This document shows positions 29,943-37,950 of a stretch of 48,104 nt of DNA, piece after piece. The stretch comes from Pseudomonas amygdali. GTDB taxonomy: Bacteria > Pseudomonadota > Gammaproteobacteria > Pseudomonadales > Pseudomonadaceae. Position numbers and translations under genes: made by a program. Numbering within the stretch: the first letter of the stretch is position 1; each line of letters opens with the position of its first letter. The DNA is taken from NCBI RefSeq assembly GCF_002699855.1, contig NZ_LKBW01000212.1, positions 1 through 48,104 on the forward strand, written 5' to 3'. The notes below the pieces were generated by a model. The model searched no databases and was not told the DNA's origin. It was given only the letters and a program-made list of their open reading frames with translations.

Positions 29943-30483
29943 AAACCCGTTCCTTGGTAAAACAATAAAATCCCAAATCCGCTCAGGACCTCTCGCGCAG
30001 CGGCAGAACTGCCGGAGCAACGTAATGCAGATCTGCATTGTTTAGCCTGTGTAGCCAAACCGTCAATTTCGCTGCGCACCGGAGTATCGATTCTCTCTCT
30101 CCATGTGACTCGATTAACATCGTGAGCCCGCACGTCCGCGACGTTTGACCACATGATGGATGGCCTAGCCTGTGCCGTTCATGCGTCGAAAAATCTGCTC
30201 ATATGGCTATTGCTTCGGCCACAGCGCATTAGGCCAGTGATCAGCTCAATCGCGGCGGTCGGGAGTTGTCCACGGCCGGGGTTGGAGGGGCAAGACTGAA
30301 TGCCTGATTCAACGGCAACCGTCGTAACTGCGAGGTCGCCGGAGCCATGTTGTAATTAAACATCTCCGTGTCCGTCCCCACATACGGACCCCGTAAATGC
30401 TCATGTAAACGCCTCGACTTGTCGGGGCGTTTGCTTGTCTGGAATACTCATTTCCATTTGTGACGATGGCAAGGAGGTGGTTT
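29943..30483. other. Intergenic stretch upstream of the DUF6402-like gene
   Basis: I see no intact gene here. On the minus strand a frame of about 55 codons from roughly 30430 to 30248 reads like protein (for example LRGPYVGTDTEMFNYN, then APATSQLRRLPLNQAFSL) but has no credible start. It may be a gene relic. The promoter of the DUF6402-like gene must lie at 29950-30150. Confidence 0.35.
30407..30432. terminator. Hairpin, possible terminator
   Basis: AAACGCCTCGAC and GTCGGGGCGTTT pair over twelve bases with a 2-base loop. It lies 51 bp before the GNAT start. No intact gene ends beside it on either strand, which fits a leftover terminator of a lost gene. Confidence 0.6.
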
Positions 30484-30985
30484 GTGACAGCGACCGGAAT
30501 TCAGGTACGTCGTTTTGTGCCGAACGATGAGCAAGGTGTGTCGGCATTGATCCTGCCCATCCAGCGTGAAGAATTCGGTATCCCCATCACCGCCGAGGAT
30601 CAGCCTGATCTGAAGGCGATCCCCACGTTTTACCAGATCGGCACAGGTGATTTCTGGGTCGCGGTGCAAGGTGATCACGTCGTCGGCAGCATCGCGCTCA
30701 AGGACATCGGCTCAGGGCAGGCAGCGCTGCGCAAGATGTTCGTTGCCGCGCCGTTTCGCGGCAAAGAGTTCTCGATTGCAGCCAGGCTGCTGGACCGTTT
30801 GATCGAAGAGTCGACTCGCAAAGGCGTGACCGAAGTGTTTCTGGGTACAACCGACAAATTTCTCGCCGCACATAGATAATGAGAAGCACGGTTTCCAGGA
30901 GATCGCAAAAGAGGATCTGCCTGCGAGCTTTCCGCTAATTGCGGTGGACAGCAAGTTCTACGTGCTGGGTCTGAACCCTGAGTAA
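30484..30985 (+). pseudogene. GNAT family N-acetyltransferase, frameshifted
   Basis: From GTG 30484, with AAGGAGG at 30471-30477, the frame encodes VTATGIQVRRFVPNDE. The GNAT core follows (GDFWVAVQGDHVVGSIALKDIG, then LRKMFVAAPFRGKEFSIAARLLDRLI), to about 30875. The frame then hits TAA at 30877-30879, and the natural C-terminal part (EKHGFQEIAKEDLPASFPLI, then DSKFYVLGLNPE) continues in another frame to the TAA at 30983. Joined, it is about 166 residues, normal for GNAT proteins. The intact sequence should read HRFYEKHGF at the join, so about two bases are missing there. The A-motif Q/RxxGxG/A is degenerate (FRGKEFS). Confidence 0.75.
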
Positions 30986-31000
30986 AGCTGTGGCCGCAGC

Positions 31001-31702
31001 TCAGCCCAACGGATTAAACCCGCTCGCCGCACTGCAATAGCGTTGGCGAGTGGCGGATTCAGCGAGACGCTTGCACTGCTCCTTGAAATACACCTTGGCA
31101 CCCTTGCGACACTCCCGGTATTCGATTGAGCCTCTACGCCAGTTACGGCACACGCTGGTGCCGTCGATTTGAGCATCTGTAACGATCCATTCAGCGTGAT
31201 AGGTGCGCTTCCTGTCCCACTGCCACACAACGGCCGACTCAACGAATTGCGCCGCTGCGAGCCTTGGCTGCGGCCTTTGCTGTTGTGCCTTGTAGTGGCT
31301 CATGTAGCTCGCAGACACCATGCCCTGTGCGGTTGAATTTCGAACTGTCTCTTGGCCTTTGCCAAATCGACAGGTAGCGACTGTTTCGTCGATGAGATTA
31401 TCCGGTCCCATGCACTCAGACAGCGTTTGGGGGCGGCCCGGCGTCTCGTGTAGTGGTAGCGGAGCAACGGCTGAAGCGTCGGCATCGACGAAAGCAGAAG
31501 ATAGCGCAGGCGCGGCATCGATTGTTTTCGGCAAATGCCGGTAATGAAACAGGCCGTAAGCGCACAGCCCCATCAGTAAAAGCACCATCAATAGATAGTG
31601 CTGGAACGTCGGAGCACTCCTTGATTTGCGGCGCTGAGCGCGCGCAATTGTGTCTTCCTCGTCGACACTCAAGTTTTCGGAAGCGTTACGGCGATTCTTC
31701 AT
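31001..31702 (-). CDS. Hypothetical protein with one membrane segment
   Basis: The 233-residue protein has an acidic and basic cytoplasmic head (residues 1-30). A single membrane helix follows (YLLMVLLLMGLCAYGLFHY, about 37-55), then a long predicted periplasmic part rich in cysteine: ECMGP, TCRFGKG, VCRNWRRGS, ECRKG, QCKRL and YCSAAS. Six or more cysteines suggest disulfides formed in the periplasm. No domain is recognised. The start is 9 bp after the stop of the upstream gene, so they form an operon. An ATG at 31702 is preferred over TTG 31711. Confidence 0.65.
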   Translation of the reverse strand: MKNRRNASENLSVDEEDTIARAQRRKSRSAPTFQHYLLMVLLLMGLCAYGLFHYRHLPKTIDAAPALSSAFVDADASAVAPLPLHETPGRPQTLSECMGPDNLIDETVATCRFGKGQETVRNSTAQGMVSASYMSHYKAQQQRPQPRLAAAQFVESAVVWQWDRKRTYHAEWIVTDAQIDGTSVCRNWRRGSIEYRECRKGAKVYFKEQCKRLAESATRQRYCSAASGFNPLG

Positions 31703-31711
31703 GTCTTGCAA

Positions 31712-32419
31712 TCAAGCCTCCTGAATATCTGACTGGCTTTTCCGCGCGTTGAAAATGTCCATGGCCGAGCTGTCGTCCGATGTGATGAGCGCGGCGTAAT
31801 TGGCGGGGTATTGTGCTTTTTCTATGGGTGGCAGCTGGTCGTAGTGGGCGAGAAGCATGACCAGTGTTTGAGTACTTTTGCCGGTTTCGTTGTATTCGTC
31901 GGTATACCTTTGGCATATGGCCCTTTTCCATACTTGCTCTTGAGAGTAGTTTTCGGAGTACGCGGCATTTCTTTCGTTTATTGTGAAGTCGCCACCCTCG
32001 TCATAAATAATCAACCTCAGTTGATCCTGAGATAAACCCGCGAATGGGTTTTTTCCTGCCCCGTTGTTGAACGAAGTCGCTTGCATGGCTCTTTCGAGCA
32101 ATGCAGGGTCGTCCGTATCCGGAATCTCTGCGTCGTGCAGTTTTCTACTGGCGTAATAGCTGTTGCCTGCAACTTTATCACTAATTTTTTTTGCCAAGGC
32201 CCCCAGGTTTTTGAAGTCAAGACTGCTGTCGCGGGCTTGGGCTCGTGCTGCGCTGCTACTTAATTGAGTGGACAATGTCGAGAAGGTGGCGCCGTCAGGG
32301 GTAGGCCCAGAATCAAGTTCTTTAAGGCTGGAGTTTAAAGGCGTGGCGAAGGTGCTTTCCTCGACAGCTGTTAGTGCGGTTTTATGGGTGAGGTGTTTGA
32401 GGGATATTGTATCAATCAT
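31712..32419 (-). CDS. Hypothetical protein of a Pseudomonas-type family
   Basis: This 235-residue protein has no signal peptide or membrane segment. The first 90 residues are Ser/Thr-rich and probably disordered (TFATPLNSSLKELDSGP). The second part carries the motif GLSQDQLRLIIYDEGGDFTINERNAAYSE and ends PPIEKAQYPANYAALITSDDS. I recall related Pseudomonas proteins with the EGG-FTxNERxAA pattern, with no function assigned. GAGGA precedes ATG 32419. It lies between a secreted protein gene and a membrane protein gene on the same strand. A disordered, Ser/Thr-rich N terminus is also seen in type III effectors, but no hrp box was found. Confidence 0.6.
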   Translation of the reverse strand: MIDTISLKHLTHKTALTAVEESTFATPLNSSLKELDSGPTPDGATFSTLSTQLSSSAARAQARDSSLDFKNLGALAKKISDKVAGNSYYASRKLHDAEIPDTDDPALLERAMQATSFNNGAGKNPFAGLSQDQLRLIIYDEGGDFTINERNAAYSENYSQEQVWKRAICQRYTDEYNETGKSTQTLVMLLAHYDQLPPIEKAQYPANYAALITSDDSSAMDIFNARKSQSDIQEA

Positions 32420-32547
32420 GCAGCGTCCTCGCGGCAGAGGCCAATCCGTGGCTTTATATTCACTCTTTGTATCGGCCCAGCCAGACACCGCTTTAGTTTT
32501 CCGCTGAAAAGCGTGCGTATCAAAATGCGACACGCACGCTCCGGGGC

Positions 32548-32997
32548 TTATTTCATGGTGAACTCAGCAGCCCACGCGTAGGTGGAGAGATTGGTAGCAC
32601 GAGACGTCGCCGTGCAGGTAGCGCCGCCTTCAGAATTTGCAGCCCGGTTCCATTTCGGCACCTTGGCCCCGCCTGCACCGGGAAGTTTTATGAAGGTGGT
32701 CGAGAATACGCAAACCTTGGAACCCATGACGTAGCGAACACTGGCGTAGCTGGTATCCGGTGATAGAGTGCTTTGCATCGAGTAAGTATCTGAACCTCCC
32801 GGGGGGACTGCAGAGTTAATCGGTGATTTAGCATTCAGCCGGGCAGAGATCTCATTACGCGTAACGGGTTTATACTCCGCCACCTCGGAGCCCAGGTTTT
32901 TAAATGTAACAGTAACTGCTGGTCCCGCTTGCGCAGTAACGCTGGTGCACAGTGTTGCAAAAGCAAGGGAGGCCAATAAGGTCTTGTCGTTTTTCAT
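32548..32997 (-). CDS. Small secreted protein of unknown function
   Basis: The 149-residue precursor has a clear Sec signal peptide (LLASLAFATLCTSVTAQA, probable cleavage after Ala-Gln-Ala near residue 24). The mature domain is predicted to be all-beta, about 125 residues, with two cysteines (KVCVFS and GGATCTATS) that could form a disulfide. No family is recognised. It stands first in a minus-strand row of three unknown genes, 128 bp before the next one. AAGGACT precedes the ATG. The mature protein is Thr/Ser/Ala-rich. Confidence 0.65.
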   Translation of the reverse strand: MKNDKTLLASLAFATLCTSVTAQAGPAVTVTFKNLGSEVAEYKPVTRNEISARLNAKSPINSAVPPGGSDTYSMQSTLSPDTSYASVRYVMGSKVCVFSTTFIKLPGAGGAKVPKWNRAANSEGGATCTATSRATNLSTYAWAAEFTMK

Positions 32998-33408
32998 AGG
33001 GAATAGTCCTTGAGTAAATGAGTAACTTCAAAGCGTTTTAAATAAGATAAAAGCACGACGAAACGGGGCAACGGTCGTTCGTGCCCATATGGATCGTTCA
33101 GCTTATAGAGTGTCACGGAGGGATAGGCAGGGCGTACGCATAGTGAATGCGTCGGTCAGATAAAGTACCTCCAGTCAATATAATAAATAAGAGTTAAAGC
33201 GATGCATGAAGCGTATCGCTATCTTGCCGTGTCCATCAGGAGCAAATTTTACTTGCTGACATTCGTTGTTGTTTTTTAACACAGGCGACACGAAAGGCAA
33301 GTAGGAAACTTCTGATTCTTGGCGCATTGGCAAAAGATATTTTTTATTCTTGTCTTTTAGCGCTGCACTGGATTAACTGCGCTAGCGAGAGCTAAGCGTG
33401 TAAGTATG
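32998..33408. other. AT-rich intergenic region
   Basis: No gene is visible. The segment is AT-rich compared with the rest of the window. It probably contains the promoter of the secreted-protein gene at its left side and the boundary of the low-GC island at its right. Confidence 0.4.
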
Positions 33409-33436
33409 TTGCGCCCTACAAGGCTGAAGGGCGCAA
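33409..33436 (-). terminator. Hairpin downstream of the cupin gene
   Basis: TTGCGCCCT and AGGGCGCAA pair with a 10-base loop, 10 bp beyond the cupin stop. The following T content is poor, so it is a hairpin with probable but unproven terminator function. Confidence 0.55.
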
Positions 33437-33445
33437 TAACTATCT

Positions 33446-34159
33446 TCACGTCACTGCATAAAACTTGCGCACATACCCCGTGCTGGTCCATTTGCAGGGC
33501 GCGCCCTGGGCGACGAATACGGTATCGCCGGTATTCACAGTCAGGCTCTGGCCATTTTCCAGGCTCAACACTACGCTGCCTTCGATCAGGTTCATCAGCT
33601 CATGGATTTTGTGCGGGCGCGAGATACGCTCGTAGGGTGTGGAGTCCCAGACGCCGATGCGCAAAGTGCTTGCGGTGTCTTCAAACAGGTTGTTGCTGCG
33701 GCACTGCGGCAGCGCGCTGATCATGATCGCCGGGTCTGGCGGTGAGGACGGTGTGAGCATGGCGAGGCGGTCCAGAGCGGTAATACCGGGTTTGTCGGGG
33801 CCATTGGCCTGAGTGGATACGCAGAACGCCCAGAGGCTGTCCGGTTGCGCTTCGATACGTACTTGCGTGCCACGACCGATCACGGCACTTTCGCCGGTGC
33901 TGATGGTGATGCTGCCGGTGCCAGAGGTCAGCGTGACGCTGCCGCGATGTATCACCAGCATTTCGGTGTAGGGGTAGGCCTCTATCGAGAGTGCCGTACC
34001 CAATTCAACGATGCCAGCCGCAATACCCTGTTCATCGACAAATGCCGTGCGGCGGCCACTGTCGAACGGGTCATGCGCATCAATGGGGCCGGTGGTGAAT
34101 TCGGTATCTACCGGGCTGAGGTCAGCGCGGGCCAATAGCAGGACTGTGGGGTGGGGCAT
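33446..34159 (-). CDS. Double-cupin domain protein
   Basis: The 237-residue protein has two cupin barrels. The first (about residues 60-105) reads YPYTEMLVIHRGSVTLTSG. The second (about 178-235) reads RPHKIHELMNLIEGSVVLSLENGQSLTVNTGDTVFVAQG. The second keeps the His-x-His-like and Glu pattern of metal-binding cupins (HKIHELM); the first lacks most of the histidines. The layout resembles (S)-ureidoglycine aminohydrolase and other small bicupins, but the substrate is unknown. The gene stands alone, with REP-like DNA on its start side. Confidence 0.75.
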   Translation of the reverse strand: MPHPTVLLLARADLSPVDTEFTTGPIDAHDPFDSGRRTAFVDEQGIAAGIVELGTALSIEAYPYTEMLVIHRGSVTLTSGTGSITISTGESAVIGRGTQVRIEAQPDSLWAFCVSTQANGPDKPGITALDRLAMLTPSSPPDPAIMISALPQCRSNNLFEDTASTLRIGVWDSTPYERISRPHKIHELMNLIEGSVVLSLENGQSLTVNTGDTVFVAQGAPCKWTSTGYVRKFYAVT

Positions 34160-34237
34160 TGGGTTGGGCTCCTGGATGAGAATTTATGATTCATCGATGA
34201 TCGTTCCAACGCGGTGCGCTTGGCGTTATACCCAACT

Positions 34238-34349
34238 CTTGTGGGAGCGGACCGGGCGACGCTTCGCTCGTTCGCGAAAGGGCCGGTACATTCTTCGAAA
34301 ATATATCGCCTGAATTACCGTCTTCGCGAACAAGTTCGCTCCCACTGTA
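34238..34349. repeat. REP-like repeat pair (BIME-type)
   Basis: Two related elements face each other: CTTGTGGGAGCGGACCGGGC with CGCTTCGCTCGTTCGCGAA, and TTCGCGAACAAGTTCGCTCCCACTG. The arms TGGGAGCG and CGCTCCCA are inverse copies. This is the common GTGGGAGCGA-type Pseudomonas REP, in a head-to-head pair between two minus-strand genes. Confidence 0.8.
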
Positions 34350-34459
34350 GGTTTCTGCCCAGCCTGCCACTGCGGTTTCAGCCGCGCTTTTAGAGCTCAT
34401 CCGCACTTTTGTGTAACGCTGAGCGCAGAGCATTGGCACGATGATGTTCTTCCGGGCGA

Positions 34460-35317
34460 TCAGCCGATCGCCTGGGTAATCAGCGCAAACTGGCGCACGC
34501 CCTGGCGGGCTTGCGGAACTGCGCCCATGCTCATGCAGGTCACGCTGTCGACACGCTTGAGGCCGGCTTCGTCCAGCCAGTCGGCCAGGCCGCAGTCGGT
34601 CGGGATGTCGATGCGTACAAATGCGTAGGGCACTTTGGCCAGCAGTTGCTTGATCATGTGGCGGGCCTGTTCCACCGTCTGGGCGACGACAGGGCCGATG
34701 CACAGGCCACGGCCGAAAGGACGCAACAGGGCAAAAGCCTGCAACTGGCCATCGCGTTCGATGCCGACTGCGTGCTCAAGGTTATTCAGCACATCGCCCA
34801 GCGTTGCCGAACGGTCCATGCCCGAACCGGCGTTGGCCAGTTCCAGCACACGAGCGTGGTCAGCCTCGCTCAGCGCACGACTGCTTTCCTGTGCTTCCAA
34901 TGCGGTTGTGTCAGGCAGTTGTGCCTGCCCCTGACGCTGTTGAACCTCACCAAAACTGACGAAGCCCATTTTCTCGTACAGCGGTGCGCCAGCAAGTGTT
35001 GCATTGAGGATGGCGGTGCGTGGCGGCACGCAGCCGATAGCAAGCTCCATCAATCTGCGGCCAATGCCCTTGCCTTGATAGTCGTCGCTGACAATCACCA
35101 GACCAATCGTGGAAAACTCGCCCTGATGGCAGGCAAAGGCACTGCCGATCAAGCGACCGTTGTGTACTGCAACAAAGCCTTTGGCGACCCGTTGCAGCAT
35201 GGCCCAGTCTTCCAGTCGATGCGGCCACTTCAGGGCAATGGATAACTCATGAGCGTTACCGACATCGGCTGCGGTCATGGGGCGAAATTCAAAGTCGAGG
35301 CGTTGCTGAGCGAGCAT
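34460..35317 (-). CDS. Tandem GNAT family N-acetyltransferase
   Basis: The 285-residue protein has two GNAT-like halves. The first (residues about 10-145) contains the acetyl-CoA motif VSDDYQGKGIGRRLMELAIG with the full Q/R-x-x-G-x-G/A pattern, followed by APLYEKMGFVSFGE. The second (about 160-285, DUF4081/GNAT-type) reads AFALLRPFGRGLCIGPVVAQ and lacks an obvious acetyl-CoA loop. Such two-domain proteins acetylate small amines or antibiotics. The substrate is unknown. ATG 35317 is the natural start, since the upstream codons do not look coding. It is divergent from the HAD hydrolase gene. Confidence 0.85.
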   Translation of the reverse strand: MLAQQRLDFEFRPMTAADVGNAHELSIALKWPHRLEDWAMLQRVAKGFVAVHNGRLIGSAFACHQGEFSTIGLVIVSDDYQGKGIGRRLMELAIGCVPPRTAILNATLAGAPLYEKMGFVSFGEVQQRQGQAQLPDTTALEAQESSRALSEADHARVLELANAGSGMDRSATLGDVLNNLEHAVGIERDGQLQAFALLRPFGRGLCIGPVVAQTVEQARHMIKQLLAKVPYAFVRIDIPTDCGLADWLDEAGLKRVDSVTCMSMGAVPQARQGVRQFALITQAIG

Positions 35318-35850
35318 GACGTGTCTCCGTCCAGAAGGATGCACCGGCAAATAAAAGGCTGCGGCAGGCTTGCTGTATCCCATCTGCTGCGGGCGCTGAC
35401 AAGAGGCCTGCAAGCATTCGGCAGATTCCACAAACCGCCGTTCTCCAGACCACAGTTACTGCTTAAATCGGGTGGGCACCCGGCAGCAAATGCTTGTGGT
35501 TTTTCTTCGGTTTCAGGCTCTTTATATAGCCGCCGGAATTTGCTGCTCGCAGATCACTGGCGCGGCGCAGTTTCTGCGGTGCAAACCCGCGTGTTTGAGC
35601 CCGAGCGCCCTGAAAAGGGTCAAAAAAGCGCCAAAAACGGGGGCTGCCCAAGGCTGGAGCGCCCCGCAAAGTCTGCTGAGCGCGCACCTCAAAACGGTGG
35701 TTTCTATCAAGCAGCCATCACTTTTAACGCCATATGCTGATTTCACGGTGTTGTAATGAGGTTGTGCTGCAGCGTGCATCACCGCCCTTGGAAATGAGGC
35801 CGGATTGCTCGTCATGCCATGACCTCAACGAACTTTCAGGACCGCACACA
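35318..35850. other. Long divergent intergenic region
   Basis: The 533-base gap between the GNAT and HAD type II genes has no supported gene. Short open stretches on both strands overlap each other and have no ribosome binding sites or recognisable homology. The plus-strand end must hold the promoter of the downstream catabolic block. No strong palindrome was found. Confidence 0.4.
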
Positions 35851-36519
35851 ATGAGCTTTCTTCGACCAAAATTCATTACGTTCGACTGCTACGGCACGTT
35901 GACCAATTTCCACATGGGCACCATGACGCGCGAGCTCTTCGCCGACCGCGTACCGGCCGAACAGATGGATCAATTCGTCAAGGATTTTTCGGCGTATCGT
36001 CTGGATCAGGTCATGGGTGACTGGATGCCGTACGACGAAATTCTCAAGGTTGCACTGGCTCGCACCTGCAAGCGCTGGAACGTTGAATACCGCGAAGAAG
36101 GCCAGCTGTATTACGACGCCGTGCCGACCTGGGGCCCACACGCCGATGTGCCCGCCGGTCTGTCGAAAATCGCCGACATGATCCCGTTGGTGATTTTCTC
36201 CAACGCCAGCGACAGCCAAATCATGTCCAACGTCGAAAAGCTCGGCGCGCCGTTCCACAAGGTGTTCACCGCTGACCAGGCCAAGGTCTACAAGCCACGT
36301 CTGGCTGCGTTCGAGTTCATGCTCGACAACCTGGGTTGCGGCCCGGAAGACATCTTGCATGTGTCTTCAAGCTTCCGTTACGACCTGTTTTCCGCACACG
36401 ACATGAAAATCAAGAACAAGGCATTCGTGGCTCGCGGTCATGAACAGCCAGCCAACAGTTTCTACGAATACCACCAGATCCCGGACATTGGCGGGCTGGC
36501 CGGGCTGGTCGGCCTCTAA
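35851..36519 (+). CDS. HAD type II hydrolase (haloacid dehalogenase-like)
   Basis: The 222-residue protein has the type II haloacid dehalogenase layout: nucleophile in FDCYGTLTNF, VIFSNASDSQ (motif II Ser-Asn), the motif III Lys in AKVYKPRLAAF, and the conserved HVSSSFRYDLFSAHDMKIKNKAFVARG. Members of this family remove halide from 2-haloacids, though most in such clusters act on other substrates. The aspartate nucleophile is intact, and the length of 220-240 is normal. ATG 35851 follows TTCAGGA. It precedes an FAD oxidase by 45 bp, so it is probably the first gene of the catabolic operon. Confidence 0.85.
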   Translation: MSFLRPKFITFDCYGTLTNFHMGTMTRELFADRVPAEQMDQFVKDFSAYRLDQVMGDWMPYDEILKVALARTCKRWNVEYREEGQLYYDAVPTWGPHADVPAGLSKIADMIPLVIFSNASDSQIMSNVEKLGAPFHKVFTADQAKVYKPRLAAFEFMLDNLGCGPEDILHVSSSFRYDLFSAHDMKIKNKAFVARGHEQPANSFYEYHQIPDIGGLAGLVGL

Positions 36520-36564
36520 ACCGGACAACTCGCGCAACACCGGCATTTTTCAAGGTGCTCTTCT

Positions 36565-37860
36565 ATGAGTGACAAGGGGAACAGAATGCGCAGTGAGTCT
36601 TACTGGCTCGATACGGCTCCAGACTTTACCGGCGCGCAGGACGGCGCAGTGGAGGGGCAGGCAGACGTTGTGGTGGTCGGTGGCGGTTTCACCGGTCTTG
36701 CGGCGGCGCGTGCATTGGCCTTGAAAGGTGCCAGCGTGGTGGTTCTGGAAGCTGGCCGGGTGATCGGCGAAGCGTCGGGCCGCAACGGCGGACAGTGCAA
36801 TACCGGCGTGGCTCAGGACTACGCGTCATTGAGCGCGACCCTGGGGGCCGATCAGGCGCGCGAGTATTACCAGGCTTATGAAAGTGCGGTGCAGAGCGTG
36901 GTCACGGTGGTCGAGCAGGAAAACATCGCCTGCGACATCAAGCGTAACGGCAAGCTCAAGCTGGCGGCCAAGCCAGGACATTACGAAGGACTGGCGCGTA
37001 CCTGCGAGCTGATTCGTCGTGAGGTGGATGCCGACGTAGAGTTGCTGTCCGCAGAGGACGTGCGCGGCGAAATCGATTCAAACGAATTCCACGGCGGCCT
37101 TTTGCAGCGCAACGGTGTGCAGATGCACGTTGGCCGTTTCGGCCTGGGCCTGGCCGATGCGGCTGTGCGCAACGGCGCAAAGGTGTATCAGGGTGCCACG
37201 GTGAAGGACTGGAAAGCCAACCGTGGCGGCTTCGTAGTCAACACCTCGAAAGGCTCTATTCAGGCCGGGCAGGTGTTACTGGCGACCGGTGCCTGCCAGC
37301 ACGGCGGGTTGGGCTGGTATCGCCGACGCATCGTGCCGGTTGGCAGTTTCGTCATCGTTACCGAAGTGTTGCCGCAAGCGCTGATTGACCAGCTGTTTCC
37401 CAACCAGCGCGCTTACGTGACCAGCCGTTTGATCGGCAACTATTTCCGTCTTACCCCGGACAACCGCCTGCTGTTCGGCGGGCGGGCACGCTTCGCCATG
37501 TCCAATAGCAGTTCCGATGCCAAGAGCGGCAAGGTGCTGCAAGCGGCGATGGTGCAGATGTTTCCGCAACTGGCGCACGTCAAGGTCGACTACTGCTGGG
37601 GCGGACTGGTGGACATGACGTCCGACCGCCTGCCGCGTGCAGGCGAACACAATGGCGTCTTCTACTCGATGGGCTACAGCGGCCATGGTGTGCAGATGTC
37701 GGTGCACATGGGGCGGGTGATGGCTGAGGTCATGGAAGGCAAGGCGTTGGCCAATCCCTGGAAAGACCTGAACTGGCCAGCCATTCCCGGCCACTTCGGC
37801 AAGCCGTGGTTTCTGCCGCTGGTAGGCGCGTATTACAGCTATCAGGACAGTCGCCACTGA
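36565..37860 (+). CDS. FAD-dependent amine/amino-acid oxidase (PuuB/DadA type)
   Basis: The 431-residue flavoenzyme has an N-terminal dinucleotide-binding motif VVVVGGGFTGLAAARALALKG followed by GxGEASGRNGGQCNTG-type residues (IGEASGRNGGQCN). The middle is of the DAO fold. The C-terminal motif MGYSGHGVQMSVHMGRVMAE binds the isoalloxazine. This branch includes gamma-glutamylputrescine oxidase and D-amino acid dehydrogenases. The substrate here is unknown. ATG 36565 is used; ATG 36586, with AGGGGA at 36575-36580, is a strong alternative start. It lies between the HAD gene and the ABC importer. Confidence 0.88.
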   Translation: MSDKGNRMRSESYWLDTAPDFTGAQDGAVEGQADVVVVGGGFTGLAAARALALKGASVVVLEAGRVIGEASGRNGGQCNTGVAQDYASLSATLGADQAREYYQAYESAVQSVVTVVEQENIACDIKRNGKLKLAAKPGHYEGLARTCELIRREVDADVELLSAEDVRGEIDSNEFHGGLLQRNGVQMHVGRFGLGLADAAVRNGAKVYQGATVKDWKANRGGFVVNTSKGSIQAGQVLLATGACQHGGLGWYRRRIVPVGSFVIVTEVLPQALIDQLFPNQRAYVTSRLIGNYFRLTPDNRLLFGGRARFAMSNSSSDAKSGKVLQAAMVQMFPQLAHVKVDYCWGGLVDMTSDRLPRAGEHNGVFYSMGYSGHGVQMSVHMGRVMAEVMEGKALANPWKDLNWPAIPGHFGKPWFLPLVGAYYSYQDSRH

Positions 37861-37950
37861 GTTTTTGTTTAACCGTCGTGTGTGCTTGAAGGACGCTCCG
37901 GCCAACCGTGAGCAACTCGGAATTTCCCCTTTTCGACAGGTAGAACTGAT

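Noticed and set aside
31712..32419. Type III effector call for the Ser/Thr-rich unknown protein
   Set aside because: No hrp box was found upstream and the gene is in an operon with a Sec-secreted protein; an N-terminal bias alone is insufficient.
35420..35705. Complementary AAACCGCCGTT and AACGGTGGTTT segments as a long inverted repeat
   Set aside because: The pairing is short, imperfect and more than 250 bp apart, so chance is sufficient.
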